NCBI RefSeq assembly: GCF_004346925.1
Contig: NZ_CP031167.1
Coordinates: 3,182,001-3,246,000 of the forward strand
Source: Stenotrophomonas sp. ASS1
GTDB taxonomy: Bacteria > Pseudomonadota > Gammaproteobacteria > Xanthomonadales > Xanthomonadaceae
Length of the DNA stretch: 64,000 bases
Reading direction: 5' to 3'
The position numbers were made by a program, and so were the translations under genes. Below, one piece after another: positions 46,735-54,804 of this stretch. How positions within the stretch are numbered: position 1 is the first letter of the stretch; every line of letters begins with the position of its first letter. A model generated the notes under the pieces. It was not told the DNA's origin, did no database searches, and saw only the letters and a list, made by a program, of their open reading frames with translations.

Positions 46735-47592
46735 ATGACCGAGACGACCTACGTATTCGACGCCACCACTGCGACCTTCGAGGCCGAAGTCCTGCAGAAG
46801 TCGCTGCAGACGCCGGTGCTGGTCGACTTCTGGGCCACCTGGTGCGGGCCGTGCAAGACCCTCGGGCCGATGCTGGAAAAGCTGGCTGCCGAGTACAACG
46901 GCGCCTTCGAACTGGCCAAGGTCGACGTCGACAAGGAACAGCAGATTGCCGCCGCCTTCCAGATCCGCTCGGTGCCGACCGTGTTCCTGGTGAAGGGCGG
47001 CCAGCTGGTGGACGGCTTCCCGGGGGCCATCCCGGAAGGCCAGCTGCGTGAATTCCTGGCCCAGCACGGCATCGTGCCGGCCGACATCGGCGACGCCGTC
47101 GCCGAAGACGAAGCGCCGCTGGACCCGCAGGCGCAGGTGGACGTGCTGCGCGCGCAGATCGCCGCCGAGCCGGACAAGGACGAGCTGAAGCTCGACCTGG
47201 CGCTGGCCCTGCTGCAGATCGGTGGCGTGGATGAAGCCGGTCTGCTGATCGATGGCCTGCCCGCCAATCTGGCCACCGACGACCGTGCCGTGCGTGCACG
47301 CGCCCGGCTGGCCTTCGCCTCGGCCCTGAAGGACGCCCCGGCCGCCGAAGTGCTGGACGCGCGCATCGCCGCCGATGGCAAGGACCTCAAGGCACGCCAC
47401 CTGCGTGGCGTACAGCTGCTGCTCGGTGGCCACGACGAAGCCGCGCTGGCCCAGTTCCTGGAAATGCTGCGGATCGACCGCACGTTCGAGGACGGACTGC
47501 CGCGCAAGGCCCTGATCGACGCCTTCAATGTGATCTCCGACGAGGACCTGGTCGGCCAGTACCGCCGCCGGATGGCCTCCCTGCTGTTCTGA
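46735..47592 (+). CDS. Thioredoxin/TPR co-chaperone, CnoX (YbbN)-like
   Basis: A 285-residue protein: an N-terminal thioredoxin fold with FWATWCGPCKTLGP (Cys37, Cys40) and SVPTVFLVKGG, then a C-terminal TPR-like helical region (LALALLQIGGVDEAGLLIDGLP, HLRGVQLLLGGHDEAALAQFLEML) ending DLVGQYRRRMASLLF. This layout is that of YbbN/CnoX, a chloride-activated holdase that hands clients to DnaK and GroEL. Unlike E. coli CnoX, which has a SXXC motif, the classical WCGPC is intact, so redox activity is likely. The start is ATG 46735; ATG 46723 in the same frame is possible. Confidence 0.88.
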   Translation: MTETTYVFDATTATFEAEVLQKSLQTPVLVDFWATWCGPCKTLGPMLEKLAAEYNGAFELAKVDVDKEQQIAAAFQIRSVPTVFLVKGGQLVDGFPGAIPEGQLREFLAQHGIVPADIGDAVAEDEAPLDPQAQVDVLRAQIAAEPDKDELKLDLALALLQIGGVDEAGLLIDGLPANLATDDRAVRARARLAFASALKDAPAAEVLDARIAADGKDLKARHLRGVQLLLGGHDEAALAQFLEMLRIDRTFEDGLPRKALIDAFNVISDEDLVGQYRRRMASLLF

Positions 47593-47774
47593 ACGGGAAC
47601 CCACTTCGTTCAGAATCCCTGCACTGAACGCGGGCAATAATGCGCGGGATGGCGGCCGTACGGTCGCCACGATCCGTTCGGGGGGATGAGGTCGGGGCCA
47701 TGGGGTCTTGCAGCTGCGCCCCCGCATTGCCGGGATTGCAAACTGTGACCTTCGTCCGCTCGCTGTCGTTCGCC

Positions 47775-49400
47775 ATGCGCTTCCAGGGCGCGCTGCTCTG
47801 CGCTCTTCTCTTCCTGCCGGCCATGGCCGCCGCCCAGGACTGGAACTACCGGGTCCGTCCCGGCGATACCCTGTGGGATCTGGGAGGCCTGTACCTCAAG
47901 CCCTCGGTGCGCTGGCAGCAGCTGCAACAGCACAACCGCATCGACAACCCCTACCAGCTGCCACCGGGGCAGCTGCTGCGCTTCCCGATCAGCTGGCTGC
48001 GCATCGAACCGGCACCTGCCCGCGTGCTGTCGGTGCGCGGCAAGGTCGAACTGTCAGGCGCCGATGGCAGCGCCTCGCGCGCGATACTCGCCGGGGAACA
48101 ACTTCGCATCGGTGACACCGTGCAGACCGAAGGCGACTCCAGCGTCACGCTTGAATTCGCTGACGCCTCGCGCCTGCAGCTGCGCGAGTACTCCCGGCTG
48201 CGCCTGGACCAGCTCAGCCGCTACGGCCACACCGGCATGGTCGATACCCGCCTGCGCCTGCAGCAGGGCCGCGCCAGCAATCGGGTGACACCTGCCCGTG
48301 GCCCGGCCTCGCGCTACATCATCGATGCACCTACGGCGACCAGCAGCGTGCGCGGCACCGTCTTCCGGGTCAGCGCCGGTGACACCGGCCAGGTGGCTGC
48401 CACCGAAGTACTGCAGGGCAAGGTGCAGGTCGGCAACACCCACGGCAAGCGCCTGGTCCAGCCGGGACAGGCCAGCCGCAGCAGCAGCGCCGATGCCGCA
48501 CCGGACGCTGTCTCCGCCCTTCTTCCAGCGCCGCAGCTGCGTAGCGACGAGGTGCGCCTGGCGCCCCTGCCGACCCTGCTTGCCTGGGACCCCGTCGACG
48601 GCGCCGCGCGCTACCGCGTGGAAGTTGTACAGGCAGCGACGCCGGAAATCCTGCTGTTTGCCGCCACCACCGCCGACACCCGGCTGGCGATCGGTGACCT
48701 GCCCCCCGGCCAGCTGCGCATCCTGTTGCGCGCGGTGGATGCACAGGGCGTGGAAGGCCTCGACGCCAGCGCCGATTTCGAACTCAGCGACCAGCCCCCG
48801 CCGCCGCTCACCGTGGCCCCCCTGCATGGGCAGACCGTCAACAGTGACCGCCCGCGCTTCCGTTGGAGCCAGGCGCCGGGCGCGCGCAGCAGCGTGCTGC
48901 AGATCGCCACCGAGCCGAGCTTCGTGCAGCCACTACAGGAACAGAGCACCCCAGGTACCGACCTGCGCCTGGCGCAGCCGCTGCCGCCCGGCGAGTACTT
49001 CTGGCGGGTGGCGTCGCGCGACGGCAACGGCCATCAGGGCCGCTACGGCCAGGCCCTGCCCCTGCAACTGAGCAATGAACCGGTCGACCCTGCCCTGCAG
49101 CCGCCTGAGGCCGCGCATGGCGAACTGACCCTGCGCTGGCAGGCCGGCAGCGAAGGCCAGCAGTACCGGGTGCAGGTGGACCGTCGTGGCGACTTCAGGG
49201 CGCCCCTGGTCGACCAGACCGTGAGCGAGCCGCAGGTCAGCTTCAAGCGGCCGTGGAGCGGCACCCTGCATGTGCGTGTGCAGTACATCGACGACGATGG
49301 TCATGCGGGTGAGTACTCACCGGCCCAGCAGATCAAGCTGCCCTGCCGCCTGTGCTACGGCGCCGGTGGTGGCGCCCTGCTGCTGTTGCTGTTGTTATGA
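47775..49400 (+). CDS. Secreted LysM-FecR domain protein
   Basis: A 541-residue exported protein. Signal peptide MRFQGALLCALLFLPAMAAA; a LysM domain follows at once (YRVRPGDTLWDLGGLYL, then NRIDNPYQLPPGQLLRFP), then a FecR-type domain (ARVLSVRGKVELSG, GDTVQTEGDSSVTLEFADASRLQLREYSRL, SSVRGTVFRVSAGDTG), then two or three fibronectin-like segments with WDPVDGAARYRVEV, RFRWSQAP and EYFWRVASRDGNGHQGRYG. It ends with a cysteine pair (CRLC) and a leucine-rich tail. It probably binds peptidoglycan and acts as the periplasmic partner of the CHASE2 cyclase encoded next, whose ATG overlaps its stop. GTG 47745 is an alternative start. Confidence 0.85.
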   Translation: MRFQGALLCALLFLPAMAAAQDWNYRVRPGDTLWDLGGLYLKPSVRWQQLQQHNRIDNPYQLPPGQLLRFPISWLRIEPAPARVLSVRGKVELSGADGSASRAILAGEQLRIGDTVQTEGDSSVTLEFADASRLQLREYSRLRLDQLSRYGHTGMVDTRLRLQQGRASNRVTPARGPASRYIIDAPTATSSVRGTVFRVSAGDTGQVAATEVLQGKVQVGNTHGKRLVQPGQASRSSSADAAPDAVSALLPAPQLRSDEVRLAPLPTLLAWDPVDGAARYRVEVVQAATPEILLFAATTADTRLAIGDLPPGQLRILLRAVDAQGVEGLDASADFELSDQPPPPLTVAPLHGQTVNSDRPRFRWSQAPGARSSVLQIATEPSFVQPLQEQSTPGTDLRLAQPLPPGEYFWRVASRDGNGHQGRYGQALPLQLSNEPVDPALQPPEAAHGELTLRWQAGSEGQQYRVQVDRRGDFRAPLVDQTVSEPQVSFKRPWSGTLHVRVQYIDDDGHAGEYSPAQQIKLPCRLCYGAGGGALLLLLLL

Positions 49401-51019
49401 GGCGCTCGCCGCTGCCGTGGCCGAAGCGGATCCTGCTGGCACTGCTGGCCGGGGTGCTGACGGTGATCGCCAGCCAGGGCCAGTGGCTGTGGCGACAGGA
49501 CGAAGCGGCCTACGACGCCATGGTCGGCAACTGGGACTACCGCCCCGACCCCAGCGTGCTGATCGTGGCCATCGACGAGGGCAGCCTGCAGCGCATCGGC
49601 CAATGGCCCTGGCCCCGCTCGATCCATGCCCGCCTGCTCGACCGGCTGACCGATGCCGGTGCCGAGCGCGTCGCACTGGACCTGATGCTGTCCGAACCTG
49701 ATCGTCGCGACAGCCGCCAGGACGATGAACTGGCCGCCGCGATACGCCGCAACGGCCGGGTGGTGCTGCCGGTACTCGCGGCACCGGCCGCCGGCGACCG
49801 CATGGCCGAGGAAATGCTGCCGATTCCGCAGATCGCGGCCAGTGCCGCAGCGATCGGCCACACCGATGTGGAAGTGGATGGCGATGGCGTCGCGCGCGGC
49901 GTGTACCTGCGTGCCGGCATCGGCCAGGCCCACTGGCCAGCACTCGGCCTGGCGCTGGCCGACCTGCCGGCGGGCGCGGTGCACGGCCTGCCCGACCCCG
50001 ACCCGGAGATCGGTTCGCCCTATCAATGGCGGCGCAACGACTACGTGCGGGTGCGTTATGCCGGACCGCCCGAACGCCTGCCGCAGGTGTCCTATGCCGA
50101 TGTGCTGGATGGTCACGTGGACATGGCGATGCTGCACGGCCGCCGCATCGTGGTGGGCATGACCGCCAGCGGCATCGCACCGCGGCTGCTGACCCCGACC
50201 ACCCGCGAGTTCTGGATGAGCGGCAGTGAGTACCAGGCCAACATCGCTTCGATGCTGCTGCAGCACAAGCAGATCGACCTGCTGCCCCGCCTGGGGCAGC
50301 ACGCCATCAGTGGCGTACTGGTGGCACTGTGCGTGATCCTGCTCGGCCTGCGCCTGCCATGGCTCGCGGCGCTGTGCTCGCTGCCGCTTCCACCGCTGCT
50401 GAGCTGGTTGCTGTTGCGCGCCGGTGACCTGTGGTGGGCACCGGCCAGCGCCATGCTGGGCATCCTGCTGGTGCTGCTGGCCTGGGCGACCTGGCGCGTC
50501 TCGGCCTGGCACCGCCTGGCCAACCGCGATGCGCTGACCGGTCTCGGCAATCGCCTGCGTTTCGAGCAGTCGCTGCAACAGGAATGCGATGCCGCGCGAC
50601 GCAGTGGCAAGTCCTTGAGCCTCGCACTGATCGACGTTGACCATTTCAAGCGCCACAACGACCGCCACGGCCATCAGGTCGGCGACCGCGTGCTGCGCGA
50701 TGTTGCACGCCTGATCGGTGCGCATGCGCGACGCCCTCGCGACATGGCCGCGCGCTACGGTGGCGACGAGTTCGCACTGGTGCTGCCCGATACCCCGGCC
50801 GAGGGCGCGCGCCAGGTCATCGAGGACCTGATTGCCTGCGTGCGTGCACTGCCGGCGCCCGGTGACGGCAGCGAAGCAGGCGTCACCCTCACCATCGGCG
50901 TGTTCACCCGCGTACCCGACGGCACGCTGCAACCACACCATTTCGTCGAAGGCGCCGACACCGCGTTGTACCAGGCCAAGGCCAACGGCCGCGACGGGTA
51001 TGTCATCGACGGCGCATGA
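49397..51019 (+). CDS. Diguanylate cyclase with CHASE2 sensor domain
   Basis: A 540-residue membrane protein. An N-terminal membrane helix is followed by a periplasmic CHASE2 domain (VLIVAIDEGSLQRIGQWPWPRSIHARLLDRLTDAGAERVALDLMLSEPD), three membrane helices (about 310-395), and a cytoplasmic GGDEF domain starting RDALTGLGNRLRF. The active site is GGDEF at 455-459 and the inhibitory I-site RPRD at 446-449 is intact, so it should make cyclic di-GMP and be product-inhibited. The start ATG 49397 overlaps the LysM-FecR stop (ATGA). Confidence 0.93.
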   Translation: MRRSPLPWPKRILLALLAGVLTVIASQGQWLWRQDEAAYDAMVGNWDYRPDPSVLIVAIDEGSLQRIGQWPWPRSIHARLLDRLTDAGAERVALDLMLSEPDRRDSRQDDELAAAIRRNGRVVLPVLAAPAAGDRMAEEMLPIPQIAASAAAIGHTDVEVDGDGVARGVYLRAGIGQAHWPALGLALADLPAGAVHGLPDPDPEIGSPYQWRRNDYVRVRYAGPPERLPQVSYADVLDGHVDMAMLHGRRIVVGMTASGIAPRLLTPTTREFWMSGSEYQANIASMLLQHKQIDLLPRLGQHAISGVLVALCVILLGLRLPWLAALCSLPLPPLLSWLLLRAGDLWWAPASAMLGILLVLLAWATWRVSAWHRLANRDALTGLGNRLRFEQSLQQECDAARRSGKSLSLALIDVDHFKRHNDRHGHQVGDRVLRDVARLIGAHARRPRDMAARYGGDEFALVLPDTPAEGARQVIEDLIACVRALPAPGDGSEAGVTLTIGVFTRVPDGTLQPHHFVEGADTALYQAKANGRDGYVIDGA

Positions 51020-51040
51020 AGCAGGACATGCAAACCACCT

Positions 51041-51064
51041 GTAGAGTCGAGCTTGCTCGACTGC
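51041..51064 (+). repeat. SMAG REP flanking the RAYT gene (3' side)
   Basis: GTAGAGTCGAGC, loop-less centre, then TTGCTCGACTGC. It is identical over 24 bases to the reverse complement of the second REP that has been split by the IS110 element (51621-51635 joined to 52840-52848). It lies 8 bases from the RAYT stop codon. Confidence 0.93.
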
Positions 51065-51071
51065 CTCCGCC

Positions 51072-51524
51072 TCATTCCAGCGGCCAGCGACACCACGCAA
51101 GCGGATAGTCTCCCAGCCGCGATGTCAGGCCCGCGCGCACGGGGTTGGCCAGTACATACAGTGACTGTTGCCGAACATCCTCCTCATTCCGGATCAGATG
51201 ATCGTAGTAGCCCCGCTGCCACACCGGCAGTTCTTCATCGGAGTGCGCATTGACTGCAATGGCCACTCTGGACTTCAGTGACTGCATGCATCGCCCCAGG
51301 GTTCCTTGACGCAGCTGCATGACCCAGTGCAGATGATCGGGCATTACCACCCAGGCAAATGATCGCGTGAGTCCACGGCGGTCACTGTCACGAAGGTCGT
51401 CCATCAGGGTCGCCGCGTGTCGCGTATCTGCAAAGATGCGTCGACGACCCGCAGTGACAGTGGTGACTACGTAGAAGCATCCGATTGCGGAAAATCGACC
51501 GCGCAACAAGGCAGGGCTGGGCAT
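51072..51524 (-). CDS. REP-associated tyrosine transposase (RAYT)
   Basis: A 150-residue single-strand transposase of the IS200/IS605 Y1 superfamily. The HUH-type motif is HLH at 64-66 in VVMPDHLHWVMQ, and the catalytic tyrosine is probably Tyr123 in SLYVLANPVRAGL, a hallmark of RAYTs. The segment VWQRGYYDHLIRNEEDV before it is also typical. RAYTs nick and join REP hairpins and are thought to spread REPs in the host genome; they are usually single-copy and immobile themselves. Start ATG 51524 (MPSPALLRGR) is chosen; the frame stays open to a TTG at 51632 inside the split REP. It was flanked by an inverted REP pair before the IS110 insertion. Confidence 0.92.
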   Translation of the reverse strand: MPSPALLRGRFSAIGCFYVVTTVTAGRRRIFADTRHAATLMDDLRDSDRRGLTRSFAWVVMPDHLHWVMQLRQGTLGRCMQSLKSRVAIAVNAHSDEELPVWQRGYYDHLIRNEEDVRQQSLYVLANPVRAGLTSRLGDYPLAWCRWPLE

Positions 51525-51620
51525 GTAAACAGCATGGACCGGGGACCGAGCCGTACCCATCGGGAAAACCCTGAAATAGCTATCGGATGGCGTCGAGCGT
51601 ATTCGCTGCTGCCCCTGAAA

Positions 51621-51635
51621 GCAGTCGAGCAAGCT
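51621..51635 (-). repeat. Left part of SMAG REP split by IS110 element
   Basis: GCAGTCGAGCAAGCT is the first 15 bases of a REP on the minus strand. Joining it to CGACTCTAC (52840-52848) restores a full 24-base REP identical to the one at 51041-51064 in inverted orientation. The CT at 51634-51635 is the likely duplicated core. Confidence 0.92.
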
Positions 51636-51649
51636 TGTATGTTCCTCCC

Positions 51650-51826
51650 GGCTCCTACGCGGTATGTAGGAGCCAGGGTGGAGGGACCGTCAAGCATGCA
51701 TCTGCGGATACTAGCCGACAGACGAGTCGAGCGATCCCCATCCCGCACACGAACGTCGATAAAGGATCGTACGGCCCCCAAAGGGGATCGTCGATGTAGG
51801 CAAGCTAACGTCGGTGCGGTACCACC
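51650..51826 (+). ncRNA. Candidate IS110 bridge RNA
   Basis: The left end of the element can fold as bridge RNAs do. (1) A 5' stem-loop, 9-bp stem GGCTCCTAC/GTAGGAGCC at 51650-51674. (2) A first internal loop closed by an imperfect stem (about 51677-51686 with 51734-51743) and capped by TCTGCGG/CCGaCAGA (51701-51722); its 5' side holds CAAGC (51691-51695), matching the left target, and its 3' side GAGTCGAGC (51724-51732), complementary to GCTCGACTC at the right target including the CT core. (3) A second loop closed by CCGCAC/GTGCGG (51743-51748, 51814-51819) with AGGATC (51763-51768), matching the element's right end, and GCAAG (51800-51804), able to pair with the left end CTTGT. Exact ends are estimates. 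Confidence 0.65.
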
Positions 51827-51859
51827 CCAGCCCCTTAAAGATAGCTGGGAGCCGTACAA

Positions 51860-52822
51860 ATGTCTGATTCTCTCGATATTGGCGTGGACGTGGACTCCAA
51901 GGAGTTCGTACCGGCAGTGGCCGACCGCAAGGCCGGCGACAGGATCGCCAACACCCGGGCCGGCATAGCCCAGTGGCTCAACACCTTGCCCCAGCGATGC
52001 CGGATTGGCATGGAGGCGACGGGGCGGTACTACGAGTTGTTGGCTCGGATGGCTGGCCAGGCAGGCCACGTTGTCTATGTGATCAATCCACGTCTGATCA
52101 AGCACTACGGCCGGGCGACGGGCTCGCGTGGCAAGACGGACGCCATGGACGCCGAAGCGATCGCCCGATACGTGAAGAAGGAGAACGATCGCCTGCGTGA
52201 ATACGTACCGCGTACCGATGAGCAGCAGCAGATGCACGATTTGCTGCGCAAGCGGCAGACGCTGGTAAAGACACGCGCGCGCCTGGAGCAATCCTTCGGG
52301 GTAAGCAAAAGTGCCCCCGGGGAGCTGTCAGATCTGTTCTGCGCTCTGGCTGGGACGCTGTCCGAGCTGGAAAGCGAACTGCAGCGCTTGGGTCGCGATG
52401 GAGAGCATGGCACGCTCTACAAGCGCCTGTTGACCATCCCTGGTATCGGCCCCGCTGTCGCCGCTCACCTGATCTACTACATGACGCGCTGGCCGTTGGC
52501 CAACGCCAACGCGTGGATCGCCTGCACCGGCCTGGATCCCCGGCCCAACGAGTCTGGCGGAAGAACGGGACGGCGTCGGCTGTCCAAACAGGGCGCGCCA
52601 GTGCTGCGCCAGATGCTCTACATGGCCGCCATGGGGCTCAAGCGGTGTCGTCGGGGGCAACCGCTCTACGACGAGCTGTCAAAACGTGGTCACCCCAGCA
52701 CCGCCGTCTTCAACATCCTGGCCAGAAAGCTGGCCAGGATCGCCTGGGGTGTCTTCAAAAGCGGCCGGGACTTCGATCCGGCCATGCTGAAGGTGGGTCA
52801 AGCCTGCTTCCAGCAGGCTTGA
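51860..52822 (+). CDS. IS110-family transposase (DEDD recombinase)
   Basis: A 320-residue transposase. The N-terminal RuvC-like DEDD domain has GVDVDSKEF (Asp10), IGMEATGRYYELLA (Glu52) and KTDAMDAEAIARY (Asp94, Asp97). A coiled segment follows (about 120-180), then the C-terminal transposase_20 domain with LLTIPGIGPAVAAHLI and the serine motif RLSKQGAPVLRQMLYMAA (Ser242), which supplies the catalytic serine in this family. Length and all catalytic residues are intact, so the element is probably active. IS110 enzymes recombine a circular donor with a target chosen by an RNA encoded in the element. Confidence 0.95.
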   Translation: MSDSLDIGVDVDSKEFVPAVADRKAGDRIANTRAGIAQWLNTLPQRCRIGMEATGRYYELLARMAGQAGHVVYVINPRLIKHYGRATGSRGKTDAMDAEAIARYVKKENDRLREYVPRTDEQQQMHDLLRKRQTLVKTRARLEQSFGVSKSAPGELSDLFCALAGTLSELESELQRLGRDGEHGTLYKRLLTIPGIGPAVAAHLIYYMTRWPLANANAWIACTGLDPRPNESGGRTGRRRLSKQGAPVLRQMLYMAAMGLKRCRRGQPLYDELSKRGHPSTAVFNILARKLARIAWGVFKSGRDFDPAMLKVGQACFQQA

Positions 52823-52837
52823 CCACGAACATAGGAT

Positions 52838-52848
52838 CTCGACTCTAC
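52838..52848 (-). repeat. Right part of SMAG REP split by IS110 element
   Basis: CT core plus CGACTCTAC, ending in CTAC (GTAG on the minus strand). It completes the REP that begins at 51621. Confidence 0.92.
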
Positions 52849-52951
52849 AATTCGCCGGACCACGCCCGAATTGTGCGGACGCTCGCCCGGGGTGCAACAT
52901 ACGCATGCGAATGGTTAGACTGGGCGCCTCGCCCTGCGCCCCCGGACCCGC

Positions 52952-53404
52952 ATGAACGCCCGCCTGTTCCGCTTCGGTATCAATCTCTGGCCGCCGTTCC
53001 TGTTCACCGGCATCCACGTCACCCGGGTCTCGCCGGACTACCGGCAGATCGACGTCGAACTGCGCATGCGGCCCTGGAACCGCAACTACGTCGGCACGCA
53101 TTTCGGCGGCAGCCTGTTTGCGATGACCGATCCGTTCTGGATGCTTGGCCTGCTGCACATCCTCGGCCGCGACTACTACGTGTGGGACCGTGCCGGTGCC
53201 ATCGATTTCCTCAAGCCCGGCAGAGGCACCGTACGTACGTCGTTCCGCATCGATGACGCACTGCTGGACGAACTGCGCGCCGAAGCCGCCGCTGGTGACA
53301 AAGTGCTGAGATGGTTCAGCAATGATGTCGTCGATGAAAGCGGCGAGGTGGTCGCCCAGGTGCGCAAGCAGGTCTACCTGCGGTTGAAGCCACACGCACG
53401 CTGA
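52952..53404 (+). CDS. DUF4442 hotdog-fold protein (thioesterase-like)
   Basis: A 150-residue protein: LWPPFLFTGIHVTRVSPDYRQIDVELRMRPWNRNYVGTHFGGSLFAMTDPFWMLGLLHILG. The RNYVGTHFGGSLF segment is the central-helix region of the hotdog fold in DUF4442 proteins, related to acyl-CoA thioesterases. Substrate unknown. Start ATG 52952. The 100 bases between it and the split REP hold no other gene. Confidence 0.85.
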   Translation: MNARLFRFGINLWPPFLFTGIHVTRVSPDYRQIDVELRMRPWNRNYVGTHFGGSLFAMTDPFWMLGLLHILGRDYYVWDRAGAIDFLKPGRGTVRTSFRIDDALLDELRAEAAAGDKVLRWFSNDVVDESGEVVAQVRKQVYLRLKPHAR

Positions 53405-53411
53405 GCGCGCT

Positions 53412-54728
53412 TCAGTCACGTCCCGCAGCAGTCGAAGCCGATTCCTTCTGCAACGGCACCGACAGCCACGGGTTCTCTTCAGCGCTGCGCGCTGGAGAGC
53501 GACGCGGCACCTGCAGGTGGCGGCCGTCGGCCGACAGCTGCGGCGCCCGCACCGGCGAGCGGAACTGCACCGGCAGCCGCTGCAGTGCGTCCACCGGATC
53601 ATCCGTCTGCTGCCGCAGCCAACGCTGCGCCCCCAGCAGCCGCACCATCGCCGCGGCATCCTGTGGCCGTGACGAATAGGCAGGATAGATCGGCGCGGCG
53701 ATATCGGTCAGCACGCAGCCCATGACGTTCGACAGGCAGCCGAAGTCATGCTGCGGTGGCGCCGGCACTGGCAACGGGCGATCCGCTTCCAGCGCCGATG
53801 TGGCTGCCGCGCCACAGGCCCAGCCAAGATTGCGGGCCGCGCGGGCCAGGGTGCTGCTGCGATCCAGCACCAGCACGCCGCCGAACTCCCGCGCCGATGT
53901 CTCGATCGCCGCCCGGCTCATCGCGTACTCACCCTGCATGGCACGGCACAGGCTCTGTTCCTCGGCCCGCAGCGGCTGCATGGCCTGTTCGCACTCCGCC
54001 GGCAAGGGGTGGTCGGCCGGCAGTTCGACCAGCATGTCGGCCAGCAGCTGGGCATTGGCCTGCACCAGGCTGGCACCGATGATGCTCTCGACCAGATAGC
54101 TGCTGCCGGGCAACAGCCGCCGGCCCAGTTGCAAGCCACGGCAGGCACCTCGCAGGGCACCGTCGATATCGCCCTGCACGTACGCCAGCGCGCGTGCACT
54201 GGTGGCGTCCATCACCACGCCATAGGTCGGCAACGGAACCAGAACGCCCTCGCCCTTCGGCGGGAACGGCGACATGAAGTAGTCCGCTTCGGCCAGCTGA
54301 TCCAGCCGCGCATGCAACTGCTGGTGCCCGGCATGGGCCTCCACGAAGCGTTGCGGGTCCGCGCGGACCTGGGCGAGGCAGCCGCTGGCGGCCGGCCCGC
54401 AACTGGCACCGGGCCGCGAGCGCAGCTCGGCATGGTTGGCCACCAGGTGTGTCTGGCCGCCGCTGCTGCCCCGCAGGTCGGCCTCCCAACGGCGCACGTC
54501 CTCGGCCAACGCCTGCTCGCGCTGGCGGGCATCCAGATCGTCGAACGGCAGCGTCCACAACAGGGCATAACCGTTGTGGCCAGTCGCCGGCAGGCGTGCT
54601 TCCAGTCGCTGCTGCGCCTGCAGCCGCGATTCGGGCACCGGCCACATGCGCGAGGCGCACCACACCACGATGGCCAGCACCAGCAGGCCTGCCAGGGTCC
54701 AGCCCAGTCCGCGCAGAATCTTCAACAC
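53412..54728 (-). CDS. Uncharacterised membrane-anchored protein
   Basis: A 438-residue protein I do not recognise. Start GTG 54728 has GGAAGGGA just upstream. It has one N-terminal membrane helix (GWTLAGLLVLAIVVWCA), then a large mainly helical extracytoplasmic region. Cysteines occur in spaced pairs (SCGPAASGC, GACRG, GCLSNVMGC), suggesting disulphides. Segment ADYFMSPFPPKGEGVLVPLPTYGVVMD and ARALAYVQGDIDGALRGACRGLQLGRRLL resemble no family known to me. It is convergent with the DUF4442 gene. Confidence 0.7.
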   Translation of the reverse strand: MLKILRGLGWTLAGLLVLAIVVWCASRMWPVPESRLQAQQRLEARLPATGHNGYALLWTLPFDDLDARQREQALAEDVRRWEADLRGSSGGQTHLVANHAELRSRPGASCGPAASGCLAQVRADPQRFVEAHAGHQQLHARLDQLAEADYFMSPFPPKGEGVLVPLPTYGVVMDATSARALAYVQGDIDGALRGACRGLQLGRRLLPGSSYLVESIIGASLVQANAQLLADMLVELPADHPLPAECEQAMQPLRAEEQSLCRAMQGEYAMSRAAIETSAREFGGVLVLDRSSTLARAARNLGWACGAAATSALEADRPLPVPAPPQHDFGCLSNVMGCVLTDIAAPIYPAYSSRPQDAAAMVRLLGAQRWLRQQTDDPVDALQRLPVQFRSPVRAPQLSADGRHLQVPRRSPARSAEENPWLSVPLQKESASTAAGRD

Positions 54729-54804
54729 AGCTTCCCTTCCATGTGCCGTTGCCGCAGTCGATTCCCCAGCGTAATCGACCGGCAGTGACCGCTACAATGC
54801 GCGC

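Larger units (their letters stand above)
51634..52839 (+). mobile_element. IS110-family insertion sequence inserted into a REP
   Basis: The element is about 1204 bp, bounded by CT at 51634-51635 and CT at 52838-52839. It has a long non-coding left end (224 bases before the transposase ATG) and a very short right end (about 15 bases after the stop), the layout of the IS110 subgroup. There is no target duplication beyond the CT core and no terminal inverted repeat, only a 7-base subterminal TATGTTC/GAACATA (51638-51644 and 52827-52833). Its insertion interrupts the REP upstream of the RAYT gene. Confidence 0.9.

Noticed and set aside
51650-51674. Hairpin with GTAG in its right arm taken as another REP
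   Set aside because: GTAG lies inside the stem and not at the edge, the stem is unlike any REP here, and it lies inside the IS110 element.
51634-52839. Assignment to the IS1111 subgroup because of the 7-base subterminal inverted repeat
   Set aside because: The long non-coding region is at the left end and the right end is only about 15 bases, which fits the IS110 subgroup; the short repeat is weak evidence.
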